From assembly GCA_946414075.1 (NCBI GenBank), contig CAMKNA010000009.1:1-64000 (forward strand): a stretch of DNA of 64,000 bases, in the 5' to 3' direction. This DNA is from an uncultured Fibrobacter sp. (GTDB lineage: Bacteria > Fibrobacterota > Fibrobacteria > Fibrobacterales > Fibrobacteraceae). The notes beneath the pieces were generated by a model, which worked only from the letters and a program-made list of their open reading frames with translations, did not search any database and was not told where the DNA came from. A program made the position numbers and the translations under genes. Numbering within the stretch: the stretch's first letter is position 1; every line of letters begins with the position of its first letter. This document shows positions 7,729-14,342 of this stretch, piece after piece.

Positions 7729-9397
7729 GGTCCTCCGCTAGGTGGTATTTCAGCATCCTCATAGTTCCGAAGGTGCGCAGGGTATCAACTTCTAGCTTCT
7801 CGTGATAATGTTGGTTATAATAGGGAACAAAGGAAAGGGAGACGACATCGTCCAATACATATACATTTTCGTTCTTGATGTCCCTGAAAATGTTGGAGAC
7901 GCCCCTTTTTTCAAGTTCGCGATTCATGGCAGGCAGGTGGATGTTCCAATAACCTGTTGAATAGATGTTGTCCAAACTTCTTGGAGAAATTGCCTCGTAA
8001 ATGTTTCCGCGGTAAGTTGCCAGCGCCTGATATCGGTCGAAAGAAAGCAGAAATACATCGTCATTCCGCTTCTCTGCATATTGTAAGAAAGCGTTCCAAT
8101 CCGTACCGTCCTGCTTATCGGCCCTTGCGTTTTTAAGGCTGCCTCCTAATGCAATCCGGCACCCCACGAGCAAAATGCTGGCGACACAAACAAGTGCGAT
8201 TACCTGGAGATAGGTCTTCGCTTTTGAACTTTCAGGAATGTCTTCTTTTCGCAAAAACGAAAGTACGAAAACGACGGCGTACGCCCACACGCCGGATTCT
8301 ACGTGATCTACTACCCTGTTGACCAGGAGCAGGTAGGTGTAGGGAATGCATAAAAGAAATACAGATGCCCAAGGGACCCACGAGTTCTTTCTATTCGAGA
8401 AGAATATCAGCGAAAGGCAAAGCAATGCCCAGCACCAGACACTTCCGCGCATCAGGGTGTTGGATATGGCCCGCAAAACAGCGAAGGGCATCTTGGCGTA
8501 ATTCGGTTCGAAACGATATCGTTCGGCGAACTTTATCAAATTATTCAGGCTGTCTCGCGAGAAAACATTGTTGTCGAAAAAATACCATGCGTTCATGTAT
8601 CGGAGGTCCCGACTACTTATGCCGCGTTCTTCCAGTTCCGAGGCGAGTCCCTCCTGGTCGTAAAAAGCCCCATCGCCGAAATACGCTCGGACTCCTTGGT
8701 ATGCCGCGTAATAGTCGTAGCCGGCGTCCTTGTACAAGCTAGAATCAATGGCCTTGACACTTCCAAGCGCTCCTGTCAGGGCCACTAGGACAAAAAATGA
8801 AGAGTGCCATATTTTTCTTTCGCGGATAATATTATAGACAATGATAATGCCGAGTGTGGGCAAACCCAATTGGAACATATTTATTCGGAATACGAAGCCG
8901 GCTATCAGGAACGGGCAGGCAAGAACCAGATAGCGAAGATTCCTTTCAAAGCGACCTACGGCAAAGAGTAAAATGCCGGCTGCGGTCGCAATGGCTGCGC
9001 ATTGGGTAAAAGCCACATGAAGGTAAAAATCGGGAGAAACGCAGGCGATTACCAGCAGGGATAGCCATTTGCCAACCCTGCTCTCAAATCGCCGTAGGAC
9101 AACAAATGATATGACGACAAAGGAACAGAAAACAGTAGCAATCTCAAATATCGAATACCAGCCTATTGTAGGGAAAAGAGCATAGAATGGCTTTAGAAAA
9201 TAGCCGTAGACCGCATTGACAAAGTATAGGTGAACATTGTATTCCCCGCCATATGCACCCGTCAAAACGGAATGCATGAAATAGTCATCTAAGGATTCAT
9301 ATTTGCTGCCGTTGAGAATAAGGCTTATGCCTAGAGCGACCATGTTTGCAAATAGTGCGATGCTCAGCGAATGGTTTTGAAAGGAGGCAAATTTCAT
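7706..9397 (-). CDS. polytopic membrane protein, possible GT-C glycosyltransferase (copy 2)
   Basis: A protein of about 563 residues, paralogous to 3246-4934. Shared landmarks are SLDDYFMHSVLTGAYGG after the first span, then NAVYGYFLKPFYALFP, and AAYQGVRAYFGDGAFYDQEG. The same N-terminal acidic loop suggests a GT-C-type active site facing the periplasm. I chose ATG 9395-9397 because a longer upstream start would lie inside the terminator of the pilin gene, and because a TATACT -10 element ends 6 bases before this ATG. It is the first gene of a five-gene minus-strand operon 9397-2488 made of [GT-C-like + phosphatase-like], a third membrane protein, and the same pair again. Confidence 0.65.
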   Translation of the reverse strand: MKFASFQNHSLSIALFANMVALGISLILNGSKYESLDDYFMHSVLTGAYGGEYNVHLYFVNAVYGYFLKPFYALFPTIGWYSIFEIATVFCSFVVISFVVLRRFESRVGKWLSLLVIACVSPDFYLHVAFTQCAAIATAAGILLFAVGRFERNLRYLVLACPFLIAGFVFRINMFQLGLPTLGIIIVYNIIRERKIWHSSFFVLVALTGALGSVKAIDSSLYKDAGYDYYAAYQGVRAYFGDGAFYDQEGLASELEERGISSRDLRYMNAWYFFDNNVFSRDSLNNLIKFAERYRFEPNYAKMPFAVLRAISNTLMRGSVWCWALLCLSLIFFSNRKNSWVPWASVFLLCIPYTYLLLVNRVVDHVESGVWAYAVVFVLSFLRKEDIPESSKAKTYLQVIALVCVASILLVGCRIALGGSLKNARADKQDGTDWNAFLQYAEKRNDDVFLLSFDRYQALATYRGNIYEAISPRSLDNIYSTGYWNIHLPAMNRELEKRGVSNIFRDIKNENVYVLDDVVSLSFVPYYNQHYHEKLEVDTLRTFGTMRMLKYHLAEDHDESEKD

Positions 9398-9403
9398 AAC
9401 TGA

Positions 9404-9409
9404 AGTATA
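9404..9409 (-). promoter_or_regulatory. -10 element 6 bases before a start codon
   Basis: On the minus strand TATACT is followed by 6 bases and the ATG at 9397. A transcript starting about 7 bases after this box would begin at the start codon itself. No Shine-Dalgarno sequence is present. No good -35 box is seen at 17 bases, where the pilin terminator stem lies. Confidence 0.45.
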
Positions 9410-9417
9410 GAAATAGT

Positions 9418-9446
9418 AAAAAAAAACCACCTGTAAAAACAGGTGG
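9418..9446 (-). terminator. Rho-independent terminator of the pilin gene
   Basis: On the minus strand an 8-bp perfect stem (9439-9446 with 9427-9434) with a TTTT loop is followed directly by nine T residues (9426-9418). It lies about 30 bases after the pilin stop and insulates the following membrane-protein operon. Confidence 0.9.
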
Positions 9447-9476
9447 CCTTTAAATCATACCAGATTCTGAGCAATC

Positions 9477-9974
9477 TTAGAAGGCGACGGCCTTTGAGGT
9501 TTCACGGCCGGATGCAAGCTTGCTGAAGGACGGCGTTAACTCAACGCACTTCGAATTGCTTGCGCCCGTATTGTACACGGCATTGGACTGGCCATCAGCT
9601 TCACTACCGCTAATGTCTACCATGATGCCCCACTTGTCACCCTTGGCGCAGTCATTCAGTTTCTGAAGGGCCTGAGCCTGCCATTGACATTTGCCATCTG
9701 CGCCTTCAAAATAATAGAAGACGCCGGTTGCAGAACCCTTTGCAGAACTGTTGCCAGCGCCGGTATAGCCGACCTTGGACCATGTACCGAGAGCGTTGGC
9801 TTCAACCACATAGGCGTCCTGGAGGTTCACGTAGGTTCCTGCGGCGGTCGGGACTTCAGAGGCCTTGGACTTGGCGATCATGCCGAACAGTTTCGGCACT
9901 GCAACGGCGGCCAGGATGCCCATGATCACGATCACGACCATCAATTCAATAAGGGTAAAACCTTGCTTTTTCAT
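9477..9974 (-). CDS. type IV pilin-like / type II pseudopilin major subunit
   Basis: A 165-residue prepilin. The short leader MKKQG is followed by FTLIELMVVIVIMGILAAVA, the class III prepilin-peptidase site with cleavage before Phe and the conserved Glu5. The hydrophobic N-terminal helix is the assembly domain. The globular part is Gly/Ser/Ala-rich with two or more cysteines (GKCQW, NDCAKG, SKCVEL), probably forming disulfides. The ATG at 9974 has a good AAGGAG ribosome site. The gene is monocistronic, with a near-consensus promoter at 10038-10066, a repeat array just upstream and a strong terminator. That arrangement fits an abundant, separately regulated fibre subunit. No pilus assembly genes are nearby. 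Confidence 0.93.
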   Translation of the reverse strand: MKKQGFTLIELMVVIVIMGILAAVAVPKLFGMIAKSKASEVPTAAGTYVNLQDAYVVEANALGTWSKVGYTGAGNSSAKGSATGVFYYFEGADGKCQWQAQALQKLNDCAKGDKWGIMVDISGSEADGQSNAVYNTGASNSKCVELTPSFSKLASGRETSKAVAF

Positions 9975-10037
9975 GTGTGTACTCCTTGTTGTTTGTGACA
10001 CATTCTTTTGGGCGGGATTGCCCGGTTTACGTTCTGT

Positions 10038-10066
10038 AATATACAATCTTTTTCACAGAAAAGCAA
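10038..10066 (-). promoter_or_regulatory. sigma70-type promoter of the pilin gene
   Basis: On the minus strand TTGCTT (10066-10061) and TATATT (10043-10038) are separated by exactly 17 bases. The -10 box lies 63 bases upstream of the pilin ATG, leaving a leader with a clear ribosome site. Confidence 0.75.
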
Positions 10067-10072
10067 TAGTTT

Positions 10073-10101
10073 TGTCAAACTTTTGTCACATTTGTGTCAC
10101 A
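10073..10101 (-). promoter_or_regulatory. three direct repeats with 11-base phasing, upstream of the pilin promoter
   Basis: On the plus strand TGTCAAA starts at 10073 and TGTCACA at 10084 and again at 10095, an exact 11-base period. Read on the minus strand they are TGTGACA, TGTGACA and TTTGACA, ending 7 bases before the -35 box. Same-face spacing directly upstream of a promoter is what a cooperative activator site looks like. The regulator is unknown. Confidence 0.5.
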
Positions 10102-10196
10102 GCAGCAAGGAAATTTGACAAAAACGCCGTTTTTCGCGAAAAATCGCCATATCGCAGACGCTTTCGATGGGAATAAACATAGATTTTTTTTTACAG

Positions 10197-10238
10197 AAAG
10201 GGGACTTTTCCCCGAAATCCATAGTCCAAGTTGGAATA
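10197..10238. repeat. 42-base perfect direct repeat, copy A
   Basis: This stretch is identical to 11622-11663. It contains two small dyads, GGGGA...TCCCC and TCCAA-c-TTGGA. It begins 2 bases after the 3' end of the AbiEii coding sequence. On the minus strand it could act as a weak terminator. Confidence 0.9.
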
Positions 10239-10239
10239 A

Positions 10240-10965
10240 TTATTGTTGGTTCAACATTTCGCATATGGCCGATATGGAGGCCTTTAGCCGGAATGTAAGC
10301 CCCGCAAGTTCATCGTTGCTCAAGATGGGGCGGAGTTCTGCAAGCCTGTTCTCGTCAAGGTTGTCCGCTTGATCCTTCATCTTGCCGATGAGACCGTCTA
10401 GGTCCCGCGCGGCGACAATGTTTGCGTAGGAACGGGCTTTCGCTAGGCGTGCTTTCAGAATGTCCATTTGCGGCTTGGCGCGCAGGATGCTTTCGTATTG
10501 GTACATGTCGTAGAGGTCCCGCATCAGTTCGCGTTCGTTCCATGCGGCAATTTTGTGGGCGAACGAAATGCTCGGTTCCATGATGCGCAGAATGCGGGTA
10601 GGACGTCCGTGACTCTTGCTGAGCAGGGCGGAAGACATGGGTATTGATGGGCAGCCTTTTTCGACATTGATCTCTATTTGTGCGCTTTGTCCACCGTATG
10701 TCAGCAGAATTCTCAGTGCCTTGGAGTTCATCGTTGATTCGTAATGGAGACCATCGACCTGTGACAAAGCTCTTTCGACAATGTCTTTGACATCTTTTTT
10801 TGAATCGAAAGGTACGAATATGTAATCAACATCATTAGTGTATCTGGGACTGTGCATCAGTCGTAGAGCCATGCCACCCTTGAGTATGGCGGAGTTGCCA
10901 AAGTTGGTCGAGAAAAAATCGACAATCCATGCGAGCAGTGCTTCTGTGGTCTCAAACTTTTCCAT
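10240..10965 (-). CDS. AbiEii-type nucleotidyltransferase toxin
   Basis: A 241-residue member of the AbiEii/AbiGii toxin family (DUF1814 nucleotidyltransferase). Visible signature parts are ILKGGMALRL near residue 29, the metal-binding NDVDYIFV shortly after, and RDLYDMYQ in the C-terminal half, matching the family pattern of a GG motif, DxD and a late D-x-x-D helix. Family members transfer nucleotides to tRNA or other targets and arrest growth during phage infection. The ATG at 10965 follows an AAGGAAC ribosome site (a TTG three bases upstream is possible) and overlaps the antitoxin gene by 14 bases, indicating coupled translation. The gene ends directly next to a 42-base repeat. Confidence 0.88.
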   Translation of the reverse strand: MEKFETTEALLAWIVDFFSTNFGNSAILKGGMALRLMHSPRYTNDVDYIFVPFDSKKDVKDIVERALSQVDGLHYESTMNSKALRILLTYGGQSAQIEINVEKGCPSIPMSSALLSKSHGRPTRILRIMEPSISFAHKIAAWNERELMRDLYDMYQYESILRAKPQMDILKARLAKARSYANIVAARDLDGLIGKMKDQADNLDENRLAELRPILSNDELAGLTFRLKASISAICEMLNQQ

Positions 10966-11557
10966 CAATCGTGTTCCTTACGAAGGTCTGAAATTTCGGG
11001 TTCTTGTATTGTTCCAGGTAGGCGTCCAGTTTTTTCCGGGACAAAGTAGCAAAATCGATATCCTGAAATATATTGAAATAGAAAGTTTTTTTATGCTGGT
11101 AAAAGTAGAGCGTGTCCAGCACGGCTTTTTCCGCGTCGGCCATCTTGACTCCGTTCTGCAGGGTCTCGAATCCAAAGAACAGGTCCTTGGAAATCCTTGC
11201 GTAGGACAGGTTTATGTCGCCGGAATATTCCGCCGCTCTTGCCGGAGTGACGCAGGTGACGAGTCGCGGGCTTTCGGTACCGATTAGCCTGCGGTATGCA
11301 AGTGCCGAGCCGAAGGAAATGTATGAATCCGTGCGAACCTTTGCAGAGAGGATTTGGGAATCGAATTCCCGTGCGACATATATTCCCCGGCAGTAGCGGC
11401 TGAGGAGACCGGCCGTCTCGAATTGCCTGACGGCAATCCACAGTGTTTGTTGGTTTGCGATGTCGAAGAGGGAACTCAGTTCCGACAGGGAGAATACCCC
11501 TCCGACCTCGGGGGCAAATCGCAATAGCAGGTTGGTTTTGTCCAATGGATTTTTCAT
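10952..11557 (-). CDS. AbiEi-type antitoxin / transcriptional repressor
   Basis: A 201-residue protein with an N-terminal winged-helix region (FSLSELSSLFDI...GLLSRYCRGIYVA), then an AbiEi-like C-terminal domain with DSYISFGSALAYRRLIG, LVTCVTPARAAEY and ADAEKAVLDTLYFY. AbiEi antitoxins neutralise AbiEii and repress their own promoter. The ATG at 11557 is the first good start: a consensus TTGACA-17-TATATT promoter (11596-11568) ends 10 bases before it, so the mRNA would have almost no leader. It is the first gene of the two-gene operon. Together with the toxin it is likely an abortive-infection defence unit. Confidence 0.85.
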   Translation of the reverse strand: MKNPLDKTNLLLRFAPEVGGVFSLSELSSLFDIANQQTLWIAVRQFETAGLLSRYCRGIYVAREFDSQILSAKVRTDSYISFGSALAYRRLIGTESPRLVTCVTPARAAEYSGDINLSYARISKDLFFGFETLQNGVKMADAEKAVLDTLYFYQHKKTFYFNIFQDIDFATLSRKKLDAYLEQYKNPKFQTFVRNTIDGKV

Positions 11558-11567
11558 ATTTACATAT

Positions 11568-11596
11568 AATATACAATTACTTGTATTTTGTGTCAA
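11568..11596 (-). promoter_or_regulatory. consensus promoter of the abiE operon
   Basis: On the minus strand TTGACA (11596-11591), 17 bases, then TATATT (11573-11568). The predicted transcription start is 2-4 bases before the antitoxin ATG at 11557, so there is no room for a ribosome site. Self-repression by AbiEi would be expected here. Confidence 0.8.
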
Positions 11597-11621
11597 TATG
11601 AAATGTTAAAATGCCGCGAAA

Positions 11622-11663
11622 AAAGGGGACTTTTCCCCGAAATCCATAGTCCAAGTTGGAATA
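11622..11663. repeat. 42-base perfect direct repeat, copy B
   Basis: Identical to 10197-10238. It lies 71 bases downstream of the GNAT-toxin stop and 26 bases upstream of the abiE -35 box. Copies A and B, 1,425 bases apart, therefore bracket the complete abiE operon with its promoter. The rest of the 11558-11734 gap holds only a G-rich run and no gene. Confidence 0.9.
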
Positions 11664-11734
11664 TTGGGGGGGGCGGCTGACGGCCGCAAAAAATTCCCCG
11701 GATTTGATTGTCCAGGGGCGGGTAAGGGTGGGGG

Positions 11735-12334
11735 CTATCTGTGGCGCAGGGATTCTGCGTAAAGGAACAGGTCGCAGCACATTGTACGACTATGCAGGAG
11801 TTGCCCGTCTTGTAATTGTAGGCTTGCTCGTTCTTCTTTTTCGGACCTGAATACGAAGGAGAATTCGTTGTTCTCATAGAACTTTAAAACGGAGTGCATG
11901 TTGTAGGCGTCAACGGCAAGGAATCTGCACCCAGTCTTGTTGTGCGAGTCGGAAAACCATATTTTTAGAAAATCCAAAATTTCAGACCCGATTCCCTTTC
12001 CTTGAAATTTTTCGCTTACCGCGAGACGGCCGATTAATACAGAAGGGTAGTTGTGAATCAACCTCTTAGGGTACGGAACATTTTCGCGGAGCTTCCGTCG
12101 CATCTGTTTGGCCTGGATGCCTCCGTTAGAAATTGTAAACATCGATGTGATGTTGCTGCTTTTTTTATCAATGAATGCGTATGTTTTCCCGAAGAGTGCG
12201 TGTTCATACGCTGCGGCGTCGCATTGAAAGAATTCATCGAGATCTTTGTCGCCACAGGAAAAAAAAGACAGGTTTGATTGAACCTGTATATCCTGCAAAC
12301 TTGTCAACCTGCAGTTGGATTGAAGATAACTCAT
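11735..12334 (-). CDS. GNAT acetyltransferase, probable TacT/AtaT-like toxin
   Basis: A 199-residue GNAT protein. Near the N-terminus it has FFSCGDKDLDEFFQCDA, the cysteine-containing motif typical of toxin-type GNATs that acetylate aminoacyl-tRNA. The acetyl-CoA loop is visible as LAVSEKFQGKGIGSEIL, and KFYENNEFSFVF near the end supplies the usual catalytic tyrosine region. The start ATG is only 3 bases after the stop of a 51-residue partner at 12338-12493, as in toxin-antitoxin pairs. Its role as a toxin is inferred from family and context. An ordinary metabolite acetyltransferase is the alternative. Confidence 0.72.
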   Translation of the reverse strand: MSYLQSNCRLTSLQDIQVQSNLSFFSCGDKDLDEFFQCDAAAYEHALFGKTYAFIDKKSSNITSMFTISNGGIQAKQMRRKLRENVPYPKRLIHNYPSVLIGRLAVSEKFQGKGIGSEILDFLKIWFSDSHNKTGCRFLAVDAYNMHSVLKFYENNEFSFVFRSEKEERASLQLQDGQLLHSRTMCCDLFLYAESLRHR

Positions 12335-12337
12335 GGA

Positions 12338-12493
12338 CTATATCTTTGCATTTTTGAGAATAAAGGCTGTGGCTTTGACTTTTTTGCTTAAGTCAAGTTT
12401 CTTTTTCGCTTTCAGCATTCGGTTTGCTTTTCTTATAAACCTGTCTGCTGCAGCGCCTTCTAGGACTGGTAATGGACGTATTGCTAATGCCAT
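12338..12493 (-). CDS. small basic protein, candidate antitoxin of the GNAT toxin
   Basis: A 51-codon gene that is easily missed. It begins MALAIRPLPVLEG and ends with a lysine-rich region (RMLKAKKKLDLSKKVKA). The stop TAG at 12338-12340 is 3 bases from the GNAT start. Its own TTGTCT-17-TATATT promoter lies directly upstream, with only 6 bases between the -10 box and ATG. It has no ribbon-helix-helix pattern that I can recognise, so it does not look like the usual DUF1778 partner of TacT toxins. Size, order, spacing and promoter support an antitoxin; no direct evidence for neutralisation. Confidence 0.6.
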   Translation of the reverse strand: MALAIRPLPVLEGAAADRFIRKANRMLKAKKKLDLSKKVKATAFILKNAKI

Positions 12494-12499
12494 GCCCTA

Positions 12500-12528
12500 A
12501 ATATAGATTAATTTTATTTTCAAGACAA
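12500..12528 (-). promoter_or_regulatory. promoter of the GNAT toxin-antitoxin pair
   Basis: On the minus strand TTGTCT (12528-12523), a 17-base spacer, then TATATT (12505-12500), 6 bases before the ATG at 12493. The predicted transcript begins at or within one base of the start codon. Confidence 0.65.
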
Positions 12529-12652
12529 GCAAAGCGGTGCTTAACCCGTGAAAAAGGATTTTACAAATTTTTTAGGCTTGTTTTGCGGTAAAATGAAGTC
12601 ATATATATAGTGGCTTGTTCCCCGTCTCGTGAAAAAAGGTATATTACCACAC

Positions 12653-13225
12653 ATGGATACTTCGTTGTTGGACAGGGCGGTTGTTTTTGCGGTCAAGGCC
12701 CACAAGGGCGCCGAGCGCAAGGGTAAGGGGTTCCCCTACATAGTTCACCCCATGGAAGCGGTCTCCATCGCCGCCACCATGACAAACGACCAGGAGCTGC
12801 TGGCCGCGGCCGTGCTCCACGATACGGTGGAGGACACGGACATAACGCTCAAGGATATCGAGCGCGAGTTCGGCCCCCGCGTGGCCAGCCTTGTAGATGC
12901 GGAATCGGATATCGTGTTCGAGGGCAAGAGCCGCGAAGAGAGCTGGCGGCTGCGCAAGGAAGAAGCGATTGCGCGGCTTTCGACAGCTACGAACGATGTG
13001 AAGATCGTGGCCCTTTCCGACAAGCTGAGCAACATCCGCGCCATCTACCGCGACTACCAGGCCATCGGCGACAAGGTGTGGAACCTGTTCTGCGTCAAGG
13101 ACGCCGCCGCCCACGAGTGGCATTTCCGCGGGCTGGCCCAGGCCCTTGCCAGCCTGAAGGGGACCTTCGCCTACGCGGAATTCGAGGAACTGATCGAGAA
13201 ACTTTTTTCGTCCAAGGCGGAGTGA
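12653..13225 (+). CDS. single-domain (p)ppGpp hydrolase (HD domain, SAH type)
   Basis: A 190-residue HD-domain protein matching the hydrolase half of RelA/SpoT enzymes. It has AHKGAERKGKGFPYIVHPMEA, then AAAVLHDTVEDTDIT with the metal-binding His-Asp pair, and LSDKLSNIRAIYRDY, the counterpart of the usual ADR/K-L-x-N-x-R motif. The reaction would be ppGpp to GDP plus pyrophosphate with Mn2+. I start at ATG 12653 because TATATT at 12640-12645 lies 7 bases upstream; a GTG further up would precede the predicted transcript start. The synthetase domain is encoded by the next gene, 4 bases on, so the two halves of a RelA/SpoT protein appear as separate polypeptides. Confidence 0.82.
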   Translation: MDTSLLDRAVVFAVKAHKGAERKGKGFPYIVHPMEAVSIAATMTNDQELLAAAVLHDTVEDTDITLKDIEREFGPRVASLVDAESDIVFEGKSREESWRLRKEEAIARLSTATNDVKIVALSDKLSNIRAIYRDYQAIGDKVWNLFCVKDAAAHEWHFRGLAQALASLKGTFAYAEFEELIEKLFSSKAE

Positions 13226-13229
13226 ATGT

Positions 13230-14342
13230 ATGAGTGAGAAACCTGTAGGGAGCTATGGTCTGGACGCCCACGGCAACGCCATCCTGGAGGAGTTCCGCGA
13301 AAGGCGCCCGGTATTTGCGAGGATGCTCTCCATTGTCCGCGACACGCTGCGCAAGAGCATCATGGACAACCACATCTACATCAACGCGGTAGAGGCTAGG
13401 ATCAAGGAAGAAGGCAGCCTTGCGGGCAAGCTGGACCGCAAGGGCGAAAAGTACAGGAGTCTGGACGACATCACGGATATTCTGGGCGTGCGGGTCATTA
13501 CCTTCTATAACGACGAGGTGGACAAGATTGCGGCCCTGGCCGAACAGCTTTTCGAAGTGGACTGGGTGAACAGCATTGACAAGCGCAAGGTCCACGAGCT
13601 CCACAGCTTCGGCTACAATTCCCTGCATTACATCTGCAGGTTGCCCGAAAAGCTTTACAAGGACCCGGAATGCCCCCAGCTGAACCAGTTCCGTTTTGAG
13701 CTCCAGATGCGTAGCGCCCTGCAGCACGTGTGGGCCACCCTGGACCACGACACGGGTTACAAGACCGGCGTAGAAGTTCCCCGTGAATACCTGCGTAACC
13801 TGAACCGCCTGGCGGGAATGCTGGAACTTGTGGACGAGCAGTTCTGCCAAATTCGCACGGGCATCAACAACTACCGCCGTCGCGTGCAGGCACTGGTGCA
13901 TTCCGGCAATTTCGAGGAAGTATCGCTGGACGGCGACTCCTTCAGCAACTACTTGCAGCTGAGACCTTTCGACCACCTGAACAAGCGCATCGCCTCCATC
14001 AACCAGGCGGAGATTCACGAGTCGTCGCTACAGCACTACCTGAAGGTCTTCAAGTTCCTGGGCTTTGAATCTTTGGGCGATATCCAGAAGCTGATTCGGG
14101 ACTACAGCGAGGACGCCTTCCAGCTGGCGGTTTCGCAGCTGGGCAATACGGACATCGACATCATCAGCTCGACGGTAGCGCCCCAGAACTTGGTGGTGGT
14201 GTACATCCTAAAGCAGGGCGGCGGTGAGATTGGTCTCAAGAAGTTCTTTGAACTTTTGTACGGCGCGCAGCCCAAGAACGAGGCTCACGCCCACCGCCTG
14301 ATGCAGCGTGCCAAGCAGCTGCCGTTCATGCAAGACCTTTAG
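13230..14342 (+). CDS. RelA/SpoT-type (p)ppGpp synthetase domain protein
   Basis: A 370-residue protein whose first ~230 residues carry the alarmone synthetase domain. RIKEEGSLAGKLDRKGEKY is the ATP-binding region, ITDILGVRVITFY follows, HSFGYNSLHYI is the GTP-binding tyrosine loop, and FELQMRSALQHVWATLDHD holds the catalytic Glu. The C-terminal ~130 residues look alpha-helical and are not a TGS or ACT domain. The enzyme would transfer pyrophosphate from ATP to GDP/GTP. The upstream gene encodes the matching hydrolase, making a bicistronic make-and-break pair. The 3' end overlaps the convergent glmM gene by 4 bases. Confidence 0.85.
   Translation: MSEKPVGSYGLDAHGNAILEEFRERRPVFARMLSIVRDTLRKSIMDNHIYINAVEARIKEEGSLAGKLDRKGEKYRSLDDITDILGVRVITFYNDEVDKIAALAEQLFEVDWVNSIDKRKVHELHSFGYNSLHYICRLPEKLYKDPECPQLNQFRFELQMRSALQHVWATLDHDTGYKTGVEVPREYLRNLNRLAGMLELVDEQFCQIRTGINNYRRRVQALVHSGNFEEVSLDGDSFSNYLQLRPFDHLNKRIASINQAEIHESSLQHYLKVFKFLGFESLGDIQKLIRDYSEDAFQLAVSQLGNTDIDIISSTVAPQNLVVVYILKQGGGEIGLKKFFELLYGAQPKNEAHAHRLMQRAKQLPFMQDL

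Noticed and set aside
10197-11663. Integron cassette (attC) interpretation of the 42-base repeats around abiE
   Set aside because: The repeat has only a near match to the GTTRRRY core and no RYYYAAC partner at its other end. No third copy follows the GNAT module, and no integrase is in the window.
13095-14018. Long open frame antisense to the alarmone synthetase (about 307 codons)
   Set aside because: It is opposite a well-supported RelA/SpoT domain gene, has no ribosome site and low-complexity composition; a by-product of G/C-rich third positions.
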